From the NCBI RefSeq assembly GCF_018294505.1, contig NC_057809.1, positions 506,937,914-507,001,913 on the forward strand: a stretch of DNA of 64,000 nt, given 5' to 3'. The DNA comes from Triticum aestivum. Taxonomy: Eukaryota > Streptophyta > Magnoliopsida > Poales > Poaceae. The notes below the pieces were generated by a model, which saw only the letters and a program-made list of their open reading frames with translations, ran no database searches and was not told the DNA's origin. Below are positions 23,956 to 36,063 of the stretch, in pieces. How positions within the stretch are numbered: the stretch's first letter is position 1; every line of letters begins with the position of its first letter. Both the position numbers and the translations under genes were made by a program.

Positions 23956-25400
23956 GAAAAGAAATACTAAAGCTTCTGGAGGAAGGTATAATTTATCCCG
24001 TTGCTGATAGTCAGTGGGTAAGTCATGTTCATTGTGTCTCTAAGAAAGGAGGTATTACTGTTGTTCCTAATGATAAAGATGAATTGATTCCACAAAGAAT
24101 TATTATAGGTTATAGGATGGTAATTGATTTTCGCAAATTAAATAAGGCTACTAAGAAAGATCATTACCCCTTACCTTTTATCGATCAAATGCTAGAAAGA
24201 TTATCCAAGCATACACATTACTGCTTTCTAGATGGTTATTCTGGTTTCTCTCAAATACCTGTGTCGGCTAAAGATCAATCAAAGACTACTTTTACATGCC
24301 CTTTTGGTACTTTTGCTTATAGACGTATGCCTTTTGGTTTATGTAATGCACCTGCTACTCCCTCTGTTCCGAATTACTTGTCTTAGATTTGTCTAGATAT
24401 GGAGGTATCTAGCACTAAAATGAGTCTAGATACATCTGTATCTAGACAAATCGAAGACAAGTAATTCGGAATGGAGGGAGTACCTTTCAAAGATGCATGA
24501 TGGCTATATTCTCTGACTTTTGTGAAAAGATATGTGAGGTTTTCATGGACGACTTTTCCGTCTATGGATCTTCTTTCGATGATTGCTTGAGCAATCTTGA
24601 TCGAGTTTTACAGTGATGTGAAGAAACTAATCTAGTCTTCAATTGGGAAAAGTGCCACTTTATGGTTAATGAAGGTATTGTCTTGGGGCATAAAGTTTCT
24701 GAAAGAGGTATTGAAGTTGATAAAGCCAAGGTTGATGCTATTGAAAAGATGCCATGTCCCAAGGACATCAAAGGTATAAGAAGTTTCCTTGGTCACGCCG
24801 GATTTTATAGGAGGTTCATTAAGGACTTCTCAAAAATTTCTCGGCCTCTGACTAATTTATTACAAAAAGATATACCATTTGTCTTTGATGAGGATTGTGT
24901 AGAAGCACCTGAAATACTTAAGAAAGCATTAGTCTCTGCACCTATTGTTCAGCCACCTGATTGGAATTTACCCTTCGAAATTATGTGTGATGCTAGTGAT
25001 TATGTTGTATGTGCTGTTCTAGGGCAAAGAGTTGATAAGAAATTAAATGTTATCCATTATGCTGGTACGACTCTAGACAATGCTCAAAGAAATTATGCTA
25101 CTACTGAAAAAGAACTTTTAGCAGTTGTATTTGCTTGTGATAAGTTCAGACCTTATATTGTTGATTCTAAAGTAACTATCCACACTGATCATGCTGTTAT
25201 TAAATATATTATGGAGAAGAAAGATGCTAAACCTAGACTTATTAGATGGGTTCTCTTGCTACAAGAATTTGATTTGCATATTGTTGATAGAAAAGGAGCT
25301 GAGAACCCCGTTGCAGACAACTTATCTAGGTTAGAGAATGTTCTTGATGACCCACAACCTATTGATGATAGCTTTCCTGATGAACAATTAAATGTCATAA
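23949..25400 (+). pseudogene. S1 reverse transcriptase and RNase H, interrupted by a MITE
   Basis: The reverse transcriptase motifs appear in order: VIDFRKLNKATKKDHYPLPF, FLDGYSGFSQI, TFTCPFGTFAYRRMPFGLCNAPAT, then the MITE, then VFMDDFSVY with the catalytic FMDD at 24542-24553. A TGA at about 24616 replaces an arginine codon (aga in S2). Connection and RNase H follow, with [19 protein letters not shown] and TIHTDHAV. The product copied RNA to DNA and degraded the template. The MITE, the stop and the upstream frameshift exclude a working enzyme. Confidence 0.88.
24358..24480 (+). mobile_element. Stowaway-type MITE in the S1 reverse transcriptase
   Basis: The 123-bp insertion has terminal inverted repeats (ctccctctgttccgaattac ... 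ending ggaatggagggag) that pair over at least 25 bp with few mismatches, and is flanked by the TA dinucleotide typical of Tc1/Mariner-derived MITEs (24356-24357, 24481-24482). Removing it and one TA restores the sequence found in S2 (gctaccttccaa). It has no coding capacity and would need a Mariner transposase in trans. Confidence 0.95.
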
Positions 25401-25556
25401 GTACCTCTCGTAGTACCCCTTGGTATGCTGCTTATGCTAATTACATAGTTGCTAAATTTATACCACCTAGCTTCACATACCAACAAAAGAAAAAGTTCTT
25501 CTATGATTTGAGATATTACTTTTGGGATGACCCACATCTTTATAAAGAAGGAATAG

Positions 25557-26780
25557 ATGGTGTTATTAGACGTTGTGTACCTGATCATGAACAGGAACAG
25601 ATCCTACGCAAGTGCCACTCCGAAACTTATGGAGGACACCACGCGGGAGATAGAACTGCACATAAGGTATTGCAATCCGGTTTTTATTGGCCTACTCTCT
25701 TCAAGGATGCCCGTAAGTTTCCTATCTTGTGATGAATGTCAAAGAATTGGTAATATTAGTAGACGTCAAGAAATGGCTATGAATTATTCACTTGTTATTG
25801 AACCGTTTGATGTTTGGGGTTTTGATTATATGGGACCTTTTCCTACCTCTAATGGATATACACATATTTTAGTTGCTGCTGATTACGTTACTAAGTGGGT
25901 AGAAGCTATTCCAACTAGTAGTGCTGATCATAACACTTCTATTAAAATGCTTAAAGAAGTTATTTTTACGAGGTTTGGAGTCCCTAGATATTTAATGACT
26001 GATGGTGGTTCACATTTTATTCATGGTGCTTTCCGTAAAATGCTTGCTAAATATGATGTCAATCATAGAATTGCATCTCCGTATCACCCATAGTCTAGTG
26101 GTCAAGTAGAATTGAGTAATAGAGAACTCAAATTAATTTTGCAAAAGACTGTCAATAGGTCTAGAAAGAATTGGTCCAAGAAACTTGATGATGCATTATG
26201 GGCCTATAGAACTGCATATAAAAATCCTATGGGTATGTCTCCGTATAAAATGGTATATGGAAAAGCATGTCACTTACCTCTCGAACTAGAACATAAGGCA
26301 TATTGGGCTATTAAAGAGCTCAACTATGATTTCAAACTTGCCGGTGAAAAGAGGTTATTTGATATTAGCTCACTTGATGAATGGAGAACCCAAGCTTATG
26401 AAAATGCCAAGTTGTTTAAAGAAAAGTTTAAAAGATGGCATGACAAAAGGATACAAAAGCATGAGTTTAATGTAGGTGATTATGTATTGCTATGCAACTC
26501 TCGTTTAAGATTTTTTGCAGGAAAACTTCTCTCTAAATGGGAATGCCCCTATGTTATCGAGGAGGTCTATCGTTCCGGTGCCATAAAAATCAACAACTTC
26601 GAAGGCACAAATCCGAAGGTGGTAAACGGTCAAAGAATCAAACATTATATCTCAGGTAATCCCATAAATGTTGAAACCAATATTATTGAAACTCAAGCTA
26701 GAGGACCTCTTACGCTCGATGTGAGACTATCCATCACCTCCTTATTCACCAACCAAGGAGATATAATCACATGGGTATAG
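25557..26780 (+). pseudogene. S1 integrase, frameshifted and with an internal stop
   Basis: The zinc-binding part ([14 protein letters not shown], then CDECQRIGN) is split by a frameshift near 25722. The catalytic core has D in GFDYMGP, D in TDGGSHF and E in GQVELSN. A TAG at 26091-26093 replaces the CAG glutamine of S2 in YHPQSSGQ. The 3' end is abnormal: after NIIET the reading runs straight into sequence that in S3 lies at the end of the downstream accessory ORF, so roughly 0.7 kb was deleted and the accessory ORF lost. Confidence 0.85.
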
Positions 26781-27827
26781 GCACTCCCCTTGCCAACTGC
26801 CAAGCTTGGGGGAGGTGCCCCGGTATCGTATCACAATCACAACTCCTATCTTTACCATTTTCCTTAGTTCGATCCTATTAGTAGTATTTTGTTCTAGTAG
26901 AATAAAGTTTATGGCATGATCTAGTTTTGAGTTTTGCCTTATGATCTCTCTATGTAATCGAGTCCGTGAGCTATATAATAAAGATTAGTGTTGAGTCAAG
27001 GGCTTGATTTTCTTGCTATGATCTTGGGTGAATAAAAGAAAAGAGAAAAAGAATAAGAAGAAACAAAAGTTCATATTGATCTTATTGATAGTAATGACTT
27101 CACATAGAAAGAGTGTGATGATTAAAAGTTGTTGGGAGTTGGCAGACATAGCTTTGGTCATCATTGCAATTAATAGGAAGTAATAAGGAAAGAGAGTTTT
27201 CACATATAAATATACTATTATTGAAATCTTTTATGATTGGGAGCACTCATCAAAATATGACATGCTAAAGAGTTGATGTTGGACAAGGAAGACAACATAA
27301 TGGGTTATGTTTTCTTGTATCTGAGATAAAGTATGTTGTCATGGATCATCCAACATGTTGAGCTTGCCTTTCCCCCTCATGCTAGCCAAATTCTCAGCAC
27401 CAAGTAGAGATACTACTTGTGCTTCCAAATACCCTTAAACCAGTTTTGCCATGAGAGTCCACCATATCTACCTATGGATTGAGTAAGATCCTTCAAGTAA
27501 GTTGTCATCGGTGCAAAGCAATAAAAACTGCTCTAAATATGTATGATTAGTGTGGGAGAAATAAGATTTATACGATCTTGTGATGTGGAAGTAATAAAAG
27601 CGATGGACTGCATAATAAATGTTCATATCACCAGGGAAATATAAAGTGACGATCTTTCGCATTAAGATTTTGTGCATCCAACCATAAAAGCTCATGGCAA
27701 CCTCTGCTTCCCTCTGCGAAGGGCCTATCTTTTATTATTATCTTCTACCTTATGCAAGTGTCATGGTGATCTTCACCTCTCCCTTTTTCATTTTATCCTT
27801 TGGCAAGCCCAGCATGTTGGAAAGAAC

Positions 27828-27899
<72 letters not shown>

Positions 27900-28390
27900 T
27901 ATATCTAATTGGATGTAGGGGGGCATGAGTTCTTATTGTTGACATTACCCTCGAGGTAAAAGGTTGCGGGGTGAAACTATAAACCCCTATCTTTCTCTGT
28001 GTCCGATTAAAACTCCGTAACCACAAGTATTGTGTGAGTGTTAGCAACTATGAAGGACTAGATGATAGTTGAGTATGTGGACTTGCTTTTTAGCTCTGAC
28101 ATAGACTCTTTCTGATGTTATGATAAATTGCAATTGCTTCAATGACTGAGGTTATAGTTTGTTGGTTCTCAATAAGGTTTCTGATTCATACTTTTGCATT
28201 GTGAATAGATCATCACTTGAACATAAGTAATCATATGACAATATCTATATATGTTGCTGTTATGAGAATAATCATGATGCCTTCATGTCCGTATTTTATT
28301 TTTATCGACGCCTCTACCTCTAAACATGGGGACATATTTATTGTTATTGGCTTTCGCTTGAGGACAAGCGAGGTCTAAGCTTAGGGGAGT
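26781..28390 (+). other. S1 3' noncoding region
   Basis: About 1.6 kb, shared by S2 (39600-41167) and, inverted, by S3 (44398-45946), with no conserved reading frame. It contains a long AT microsatellite at 27831-27905 and ends in the polypurine tract aagcttaggggagt directly before the 3' LTR. Conservation without coding suggests an RNA function or simple common descent. Confidence 0.7.
27831..27905 (+). repeat. (AT)n microsatellite, about 33 units
   Basis: An uninterrupted AT run ends in gatat. S2 has only ggtatatatgg and S3 only tagatatatc at the same place, so this is a recent expansion in S1. Confidence 0.97.
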
Positions 28391-29893
28391 TGATACGTCC
28401 ATTTTGCATCATGCTTTTATATTGATATTTATTGCATTATGGGCTGTTATTTCACATTATGTCACAATACTTATGGCTATTCTCTCTTATTTTACAAGGT
28501 TTACATAAGGAGGGAGAATGCCGGCAGCTGGAATTCTGGGATGGAAAAGGAGAAAATATTAGAGACCTATTCTGCACAACTCCAAAAGTCCTGAAACTCC
28601 ACGAAATACCTTATAATAAATAATAAAAAATCCTCGCCAAAGATGAACACCAGGGGGCCCACACCCTGTCCACGAGGGTGGGGGGTGCGCCCCCCTACCT
28701 CGTGGGCCCCCTGGTGGCTCTCCGATGACCATCTTCTGCTGTATGAAGTCTTTCATCGAGAAAAAAAAATCAGAAGCAACCTTTTGGGATGAAACTCCAC
28801 CGCCACGAGGCGGAACCTTGGCAGATCCAATCTAGAGCTCCGGCAGAGCTATTCTGCCAGGGAAACTTCCCTCCCGGAGGGGGAAATCATCGCCATCGTC
28901 ATCACCAACGCTCCTCTCATCGGGAGAGGGCAATCTCCATCAACATCTTCATCAGCACCATCTCATCTCAAAACCCTAGTTCATCTCTTGTATCCAATTC
29001 TTGTCTCCAAGTTCGGGATTGGTGCTAGTAGGTTGCTAGTAGTGTTAATTACTCCTTGTAGTTGATGCTAGTTGGTTTAATTGGTGGAAGATCATATGTT
29101 CAGATCCTATCTACATATTAATACCCCTCTGATTATGAACATGTTTATGCTTTGTGAGTAGTTACGTTTGTTCCTGAGGACAAGGGAGAAGTCTTGCTAT
29201 TAGTAGTCATGTGAATTTGGTATTCGTTCGATATTTTGATGAGATGTATGTTGTCTAGCCTCTAGTGGTGTTATGTGAACGTCAACTACATAACACTTCA
29301 CCATTATTTGGGCCTAGAGGAAGGCATTGGGAAGTAATGAGAGATGATGGGTTGCTAGAGTGACAGAAGCTTAAACCCTAGTTTATGCGTTGCTTCGTAA
29401 GGGGCTGATTTGGATCCATATGTTTCATGCTATGGTTAGGTTTACCTTAATACTTTTGTTGTAGTTGCGGATGCTTGCAATAGAGGTTCATCATAAGTGG
29501 GACGTTTGTTCAAGTAAGAACAGCACCCAAGCACCGGTCCACCCACATATCAAATTATCAAAGTACAGAACGCGAATCATATGAACATGATGAAAACTAG
29601 CTTGACGATATTCCCATGTGTCCTCGGGAGCGCTTTTCCTTATATAATTGTTTGTCCAGGCTTGTCCTTTGCTACAAAAAGGATTGGGCCACCTTGCTGC
29701 GCTTTATTTACTTTTGTTACTTGTTTCTTATTACAAATTATCTTATCACAAAACTATCTGTTACCACTTATTTCAGTAATGCAGAGAATACCTTGCTGAA
29801 AACCGCTTATCATTTCCTTCTGCTCCTCGTTGGGTTCGACACTCTTACTTATCGAAAGGACTATGATAGATCCCCTATACTTGTGGGTCATCA
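28391..29893 (+). repeat. 3' LTR of S1
   Basis: 1503 bp, colinear with 20275-21789. The TATA box is altered here (ttatataattg). The downstream ACTAG (29894-29898) is the imperfect partner of AATAG upstream of the 5' LTR. Confidence 0.9.
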
Positions 29894-31587
29894 ACTAGGC
29901 ATTGTAATTCATGTTAAAGAGATCCAGTCAAGTCGTACTTAATGTAAACTAACAGTAATGGATGCAAATGATAGCGGTGCTCTCCAACTAGTGCTTTTTA
30001 ATAAGAGGATGATGACTCAACATAAAAGTAAATGGATAGGCCCTTCGCAGAGGGGAGCAGGGATTTGTAGAGGTGCCAGAGCTCGGTTTTGAAATAGATA
30101 TGAATAATATTTTGAGCCGTATACTTTCATTGTCAAAATAACAACCGAGAGATCTCGATATCTTCCATGCTACACACATTATAGGCGGTTCCCAACAGGA
30201 TGGTAAAGTTTATACTCCCCCTCCACCAACAAGCATCAATCCATGGCTTGCTCGAAATAACGAGTGCCTCCAACTAACAAGAGTCCCGGGGGAGTTTTGT
30301 TTGCAGTTATTTTGAGTTGATTTGCATAAAGCATGGGACTGGGCATCCCGGTGACCAGCCCTTTTCTCGTGAATGATGAGCGGAGTCCACTCCTCTCGAG
30401 AATAACCCGCCTAGCATGGAAGATACAGACAACCCTAGTTGATACATGAGCTATTCGAGCATACAAAACAGAATGTTTATTTTAAGGTTTAGAGTTTGGC
30501 ACATACAAATTAACTTGGAACGGCAGGTAAATATCGTGTATAGGTGGGTATGGTGGACTCATATGGAATAACTTTAGGGTTTAAGGAGTGTGATGCACAA
30601 GCAGTATTCCCGCTTAGTACAGGTGAATGCTAGAAAAAGACTGGGAAGTGACCAGCTAGAGAGCGACAATAGTCATGAACATGCATTAAAATTAATCAAC
30701 AACGAATACAAGCATGAGTAGGATATAATGAACCATGAACATAAATATCGTAGAGGCTATGTTGATTTTGTTTCAACTACATGTGTGAACATGTGCCAAC
30801 TCAAGCCACTCAAATCATTCAAAAGTGGATACCACCCTATCATACCACATCACAACTATTATAATAGCATGTTGGCACGCAAGGTAAACCATTATAAGCT
30901 CCTAGCTAATTAAGCATGGCATAAGCAACTATAATCTCTAATTGTCACTGCAAACATGTTCATTCATAATAGGCTGAATCAGGAACAATGAACTAATCAT
31001 ATTTACAAAAACAAGAGAGGTCGAGTTCATACCAACTTTTCTCATCTCAATAAGTTTATCATATAATCATCATTATTGCCTTTCACTTGCACGACCGAAT
31101 AGTGTGGATAATAATAATAGTGCACGTGCATTGGACTAAGCTGGAATCTGCAGGCATTCAATTCAAGAGAGAAGACAAGGTAATATGGGCTATTTGTTAG
31201 ATCAACAATAATGCATATGAGAGCCACTCAATATTTTCATTATGGTCTTCTCCTCTCGACCCCCAAAGAACAAAAAGAAATAAAACTATTTACACGGGAA
31301 AGCTCCCAACAAGGAAAAAGAAGAACAGAAATCTTTTTGGGTTTTCTTTTTAATTACTTCTACTACAACAAGAAAGATAAACTAACTAAAAGCTACAACA
31401 ATTTTTTTTGGTTTTCTAAGGTTTAACAAACACACAAGAAGAAAGCATAAAAAGGGAAAATAAACTAGCATGGATGATCCAATGAAAATGTATGAGCACG
31501 GACAACTAGCATGAGTGTGTGAACATAAATGTAATGTCGATGAGAAATACGTACTCCCCCAAGCTTAGGCTTTTGGCCTAAGTTGGT
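29894..31587 (-). other. WHAM-like element, 3' noncoding region downstream of its accessory ORF
   Basis: About 1.7 kb between the S1 insertion and the stop codon of the minus-strand accessory ORF at 31588. No retrotransposon motif or plausible gene is seen on either strand. Short phrases such as ggcccttcgcagagg recur in the S1 and S3 3' regions, showing that the families are related. Confidence 0.65.
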
Positions 31588-32570
31588 CTATGGCCACGGC
31601 AGGCCTGGCGGATATCCAAAGTTGTAGCCGGGGTCGTACTGAGATGCAGTGGCAATTGCCTGATGAGCTGCAGCTTGGAGGCGAGATGTCTCCGCCCTCC
31701 TCTCGTACTCGGTCGCCTCCTTCCTGGTTATAACATATCTCCCTTTTGCCTGAAAGTCAAAGAAAGTAGGAGCAGGGAGAGCGACATGATAGGTGCGTCG
31801 TCTGTCAAAGATTAGTCGGTACTGGAGGAACTGATCGTTCCTCTCAACAAACTGATGACGAACCATAGCGTCATAATCTTGATAAAAAGGAGGCAACTCA
31901 ATATCATGTCCATGTATGGGTATCTCAAGAAAGTTAGCTATACGGGTTGCATAAATTCCACCAAAGAAATCTCCATGAATATGATTATTATGCAACCTAC
32001 GTGCAACGATAGCCCCCAAGTTGTATTGTTTATCTCCTAAAACAGCGCTTCTGAGAACGCTAAGATCAGGCACACACATGTGACATGCTTCATCTTTACC
32101 ATTAATGCATCTACCCATGAAGAGAGCAAAATAATGTATAGGAGGAAAATGAGTGCTCCCTATGGTAGCTTGCGTCACATCCCTATATTCCCCCATTGTT
32201 ATACTAGCAAGAAAATCTCTAAATTCAGACTTGCGAGGTTCACTAACATCACCCCACTGTGGGAGTTTACAAGTAGTGTTAAAATCTTCTAAGTCCATGG
32301 TATAAGATTTATCATAAAGGTCAAACAGGATAGTTTGAGAATTGCGTGAAGATGAGCATTTAAACCTTCTCACAAATGAATCAGTTAAATAGAGGTATTG
32401 ACGACACTTATCTGCCTCGAAGCTCTCCAGATCAGCATTACACACATATGCATCAAATTCCTCTTTAATTCCTGCTTGGATCATGAAGTCCTCTGACGAC
32501 CATTCACAAGGCCGTACTTGAGCGTCTCTTGGTGGCTCCTCATCCGCATCGCGTATTGTGGGCCTGGGTC
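31588..32570 (-). pseudogene. Accessory ORF of the WHAM-like element, main part, split by S2
   Basis: The minus-strand frame is open from the S2 junction to the stop at 31590-31588, about 326 codons without a break. The apparent first codons (MMQNGC...) belong to the S2 LTR; the real start lies beyond S2 at 42719. The protein is soluble-looking, with no clear membrane segment, and has regions DFNTTCKLPQWGD and FGGIYATRI, an HFPPIHYFALFMGRCI core, and an A/Q-rich tail. It sits after pol and before the 3' LTR, where Athila-type elements carry an env-like or other extra ORF. I cannot assign a function. Apart from the insertion it looks intact. Confidence 0.65.
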
Positions 32571-34061
32571 TGATACACCCATTTTGCATCATGCTTTTAT
32601 ATTGATATTTATTGCATTATGGGCTGTTATTACACACTATGTCACAATACTTATGCCTATTCTCTCTTATTTTACAAGGTTTACATAAAGAGGGAGAATG
32701 CCGGCATCTGGGATACTGGGCTGGAAAAAGAGCAAATATTAGAGACCTATTCTGCACAACTCCAAAAGTCCTGAAACTTCATGGAAGTCATTTTCAGAAT
32801 ATATAAAAAATATTGAGCTCAAGAAGTTCCAGAGGGGGGCCACACCCTGCCTATGAGGGTGGGGCGCGCCACCTGCCTCATGGGCCCTCCGATGCCCATC
32901 TTCTTCTATATGGAGTCTTTCGTTGAGGAGAAAATCATAAGCTAGCTTTCAGGACGAGACCACGCCGCCACGAGGCGGAACCTTGGCGAAACCAATCTAG
33001 GTCTCCGGTGGAGCTGTTCTGCCAGGGAAACTTCCCTCCGGGAGGGGTAAATCATCGCCATCGTCATCACCAACGACCCTCTCATCGTGAGGGGTTCAAT
33101 CTCCATCAACATCTTCACCAGCACCATCTCCTCTCAAACCCTAGTTCATATGTTGTATCCAATTCTTGTCTCTAAGTCCGGGATTGGTACCTGTGGGTTG
33201 CTAGTAGTGTTAATTACTCCTGGTAGTTGATGCTAGTTGGTTTATTTGGTGGAAGATCATATGTTCAGATCCTATATGCATATTAATACCCCTCTGATTA
33301 TGAACATGAATATGCTTTGTGAGTAGTTACGTTTGTTCCTGAGGACATGGGAGAAGTCTTGCTATTAGTAGTCATGTGAATTTGGTATTCGTTCGATATT
33401 TTGATGAGATGTATGTTGTCTCTCCTCTAGTGGTGCTATGTGAACATCGACTACATGACACTTCACCATTATTTGGGCCTAGAGGAAGGCATTGGGAAGT
33501 AATAAGTAGATGATGGGTTGCTAGAGTGACAGAAGCTTAAACCCTAGTTTATGCGTTGCTTTGTAAGGGGCTGGTTTGGATCCATATGTTTCATGCTATG
33601 GTTAGGTTTACCTTAATACTTTTGTTGTAGTTGCGGATGCTTGCAATAGAGGTTAATCATAAGTGGGATGCTTGTCCAAGTAAGGACAACACCCAAGCAC
33701 CGGTCCACCCACATACCAAATTATCAAAGTATCGAACGCGAATCATATGAACGTGATGAAAACTAGCTTGACGATAATTCCCATGTGTCCTCGGGAGCGC
33801 TTTTCTCTATATAAGAATTTGTCCAGGCTTGTCCTTTGCTACAAAAAGGATTGGGCCACCTTGCTTCATTTTATTTACTTTTGTTACTTGTTGCTCGTTA
33901 CAAATTATCTTATCACAAAACTATCTGTTACCTATAATTTCAGTGCTTGCAGAGAATACCTTGTTGAAAACCGCTTATCATTTCCTTCTGCTCCTCGTTG
34001 GGTTCGACACTCTTACTTATCGAAAGGAGTACGATAGATCCCCTATACTTGTGGGTCATCA
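32571..34061 (+). repeat. 5' LTR of S2
   Basis: 1491 bp. It begins TGATACACCC where other copies have TGATACGTCC, a CG to CA change. A TATA box, TATATAAG, lies at 33808-33815. The PBS (tggcgccgttgcctggga) follows at 34073-34090. Confidence 0.9.
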
Positions 34062-34167
34062 AGATTCTTTTCTGGCGCCGTTGCCTGGGAGTGAAGCGCC
34101 TTTGGTAGGTGGAATTTGGTAAGGAAAAATTTATATAGTGTGCTGAAATTTACTATCACTTGTTACT

Positions 34168-35280
34168 ATGGAAAGTAATCCTCTGAGGGGCTTGTTCGGG
34201 GTATCTTCACCCCGACCAGTAGAGAAAGAGTTGCTCCTCAACCTTTTGAACCTACTGAAAATGAAAATGTCTACTTTGAGATTCCGTCGGGCATGATAGA
34301 AAAACTGCTAGCTAATCCTTTTGCAGGAGACGGAACAATGCATCCTGATGAGCACCTAATATATGCAGGTGTGCCCGATGATGTTATTAAGAAGAAGGTC
34401 TTCCCTTTATCTTTGAAGGGAGATGCATTGACATGGTATAGGCTATGTGATGATATGGGATCATGGAACTATAAACGATTGAAATTGGAATTTCATCAGA
34501 AGTTTTATCCTATGCATCTTGTTTGTCGTGATCACAGTTATATATATAATTTTTGGCCTTGCGAAGGAGAAAGCATTGCTCAAGCTTGTGGGAGGCTTAA
34601 ATCAATGTTATATTCATGCCCCAATCATGAGCTTCCAAGAGAAATAATTATTCAAAATTTATATGCTCGGCTTTCTGATAACAACCGCACCATGCTCGAT
34701 ACTTCTTGTGCTGGCTCTTTTATGATGAAGACTATTGAATTCAAATGAGATTTATTGGAAAGAATTAAACGCAGCACTGAAGATTGGGACCTCGACGAAG
34801 GTAAGGAGTCAGGTATGACACCTAAGTTTGGTTGTGTTAAATCTTTTATGGATACCAATGTTTTCCGTAAATTTAGGACTGAATATGGACTTGTCTCTGA
34901 AATAGTAGCTTCTTTCTGTGAATCTTTTGCTACTCATGTTGATCTCCCTAGGGAGAAGTGGTTTAAATATCATCCTCCCATAGAAGTAAAAGTAGCTGCA
35001 CCTATTAAAGTCGAAGAAAAGACAGTCACCTATAATGATCCTATATTTCCTACTGCTTATGTTGAGAAACCACCTTTTCCTGTTAGGATAAAAGATCATG
35101 CTAAAGCTTCAACTGTGGTTCGTAAAAGCAATATTAGAACCTATACACCTCCTGAGCAAGTTAAAGTTGAACCTAATATTGCTATTGTTAAGGATCTCTT
35201 GGCTGATAATATTGATGGGCATGTTATTTATTTTGTGATGAAACTGCTAGAATTGCTAAACCTCGTGCTAAAGATAAACA
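34168..35280 (+). pseudogene. S2 gag, frameshifted
   Basis: The ATG at 34168 starts the same MESNPLRGLF protein as S1. One base is missing near 34223 (agagaaagag against agagcaaagag in S1), so the frame reopens from 34293. The TA run that breaks S1 is short here and the frame passes through it (HSYIYNFWP). A TGA at 34746-34748 replaces a TGG tryptophan, and another shift occurs near 35235. The relationship to S1 is obvious along the whole length. Confidence 0.85.
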
Positions 35281-35287
35281 TAGACCT

Positions 35288-36063
35288 GTGGTAGGCATGC
35301 CTGTTATTTCTGTTATAATAGGAGATCATTGTTATCATGGCTTGTGTGATATGGGTGCTAGTGCAATACCTATTGACTTATACAAAGGAATTATGCATGA
35401 TATTGCACCTGCTGAGTTAGAAGATATTGATGTCACAATTAAACTTGCCAATAGAGATACTATTTCACCAATTGGGATTGTTAGAGATGTTGAAGTCTTG
35501 TGTGGGAAAACTAAATATCTTGCTGATTTTCTTGTTCTTGGTTCCCCACAAGATAGCTTTTGTCCCATTATATTTGGTAGACCCTTCTTGAACACAATTA
35601 ATGCTAAGATAGATTGCGAAAAGGATGTTGTTACTATTGGTTTAGGTGATATGTCTCATGAATTTAATTTCTCTAAATTTCATAGACAACACCGTGAAGA
35701 GGAATTGCCTAGTAAAGATGAAATTATTGGTCTTGCTTCTATTGCCGTGCCTCCTAGTGATCCTTTAGAACAGTATTTGCTAGACCATGAAAATGATATG
35801 TTTATGAATGAAAGAAGGGAAATAGATGAATTATTCTTTAAACAGGAACCCATCCTAAAACACAATTTGCCTGTCGAAATCCTAGGGGATCCTCCTCCAC
35901 CCAAGGGTGAACCCGTTTTTGAGCTCAAACTGTTGCCTGATACTCTTAAATATGCTTATCTTGATGAGAAAAAGATATATCCTGTTATTATTAGTACTAA
36001 CCTTCCAGAGCATAAAGAAGAGAGATTATTGAAAACTCTGAAGAAGCACCGTGCTGCTATTTG
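35288..36063 (+). pseudogene. S2 aspartic protease region
   Basis: The active-site motif LCDMGAS matches S1, showing that M in place of S/T is a family feature. The frame then runs through the flap and linker (FCPIIFGRPFLNT) to a TGA at about 36062 where S1 has GGA. This enzyme would cut the gag-pol precursor. The upstream frameshift and this stop separate it from both neighbours. Confidence 0.8.

Larger units (their letters stand above)
20275..29893 (+). mobile_element. Sabrina-like Gypsy retrotransposon S1, complete but coding-dead
   Basis: Both LTRs begin TGATACGTCCATTTTGC and end GTGGGTCATCA. A PBS of TGGCGCC type follows the 5' LTR and a PPT (aagcttaggggagt) precedes the 3' LTR. Internal order is gag, protease, reverse transcriptase, RNase H, integrase, long 3' region. 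This PBS and order fit the Athila side of Gypsy. S1 is inserted in the 3' region of the minus-strand WHAM-like element and itself carries a Stowaway MITE. All of its long frames are broken. Confidence 0.88.

Noticed and set aside
31588..32592. Start codon of the 334-codon minus ORF at 32592
   Set aside because: The first residues are translated from the S2 LTR; the host ORF starts at 42719 on the other side of S2.
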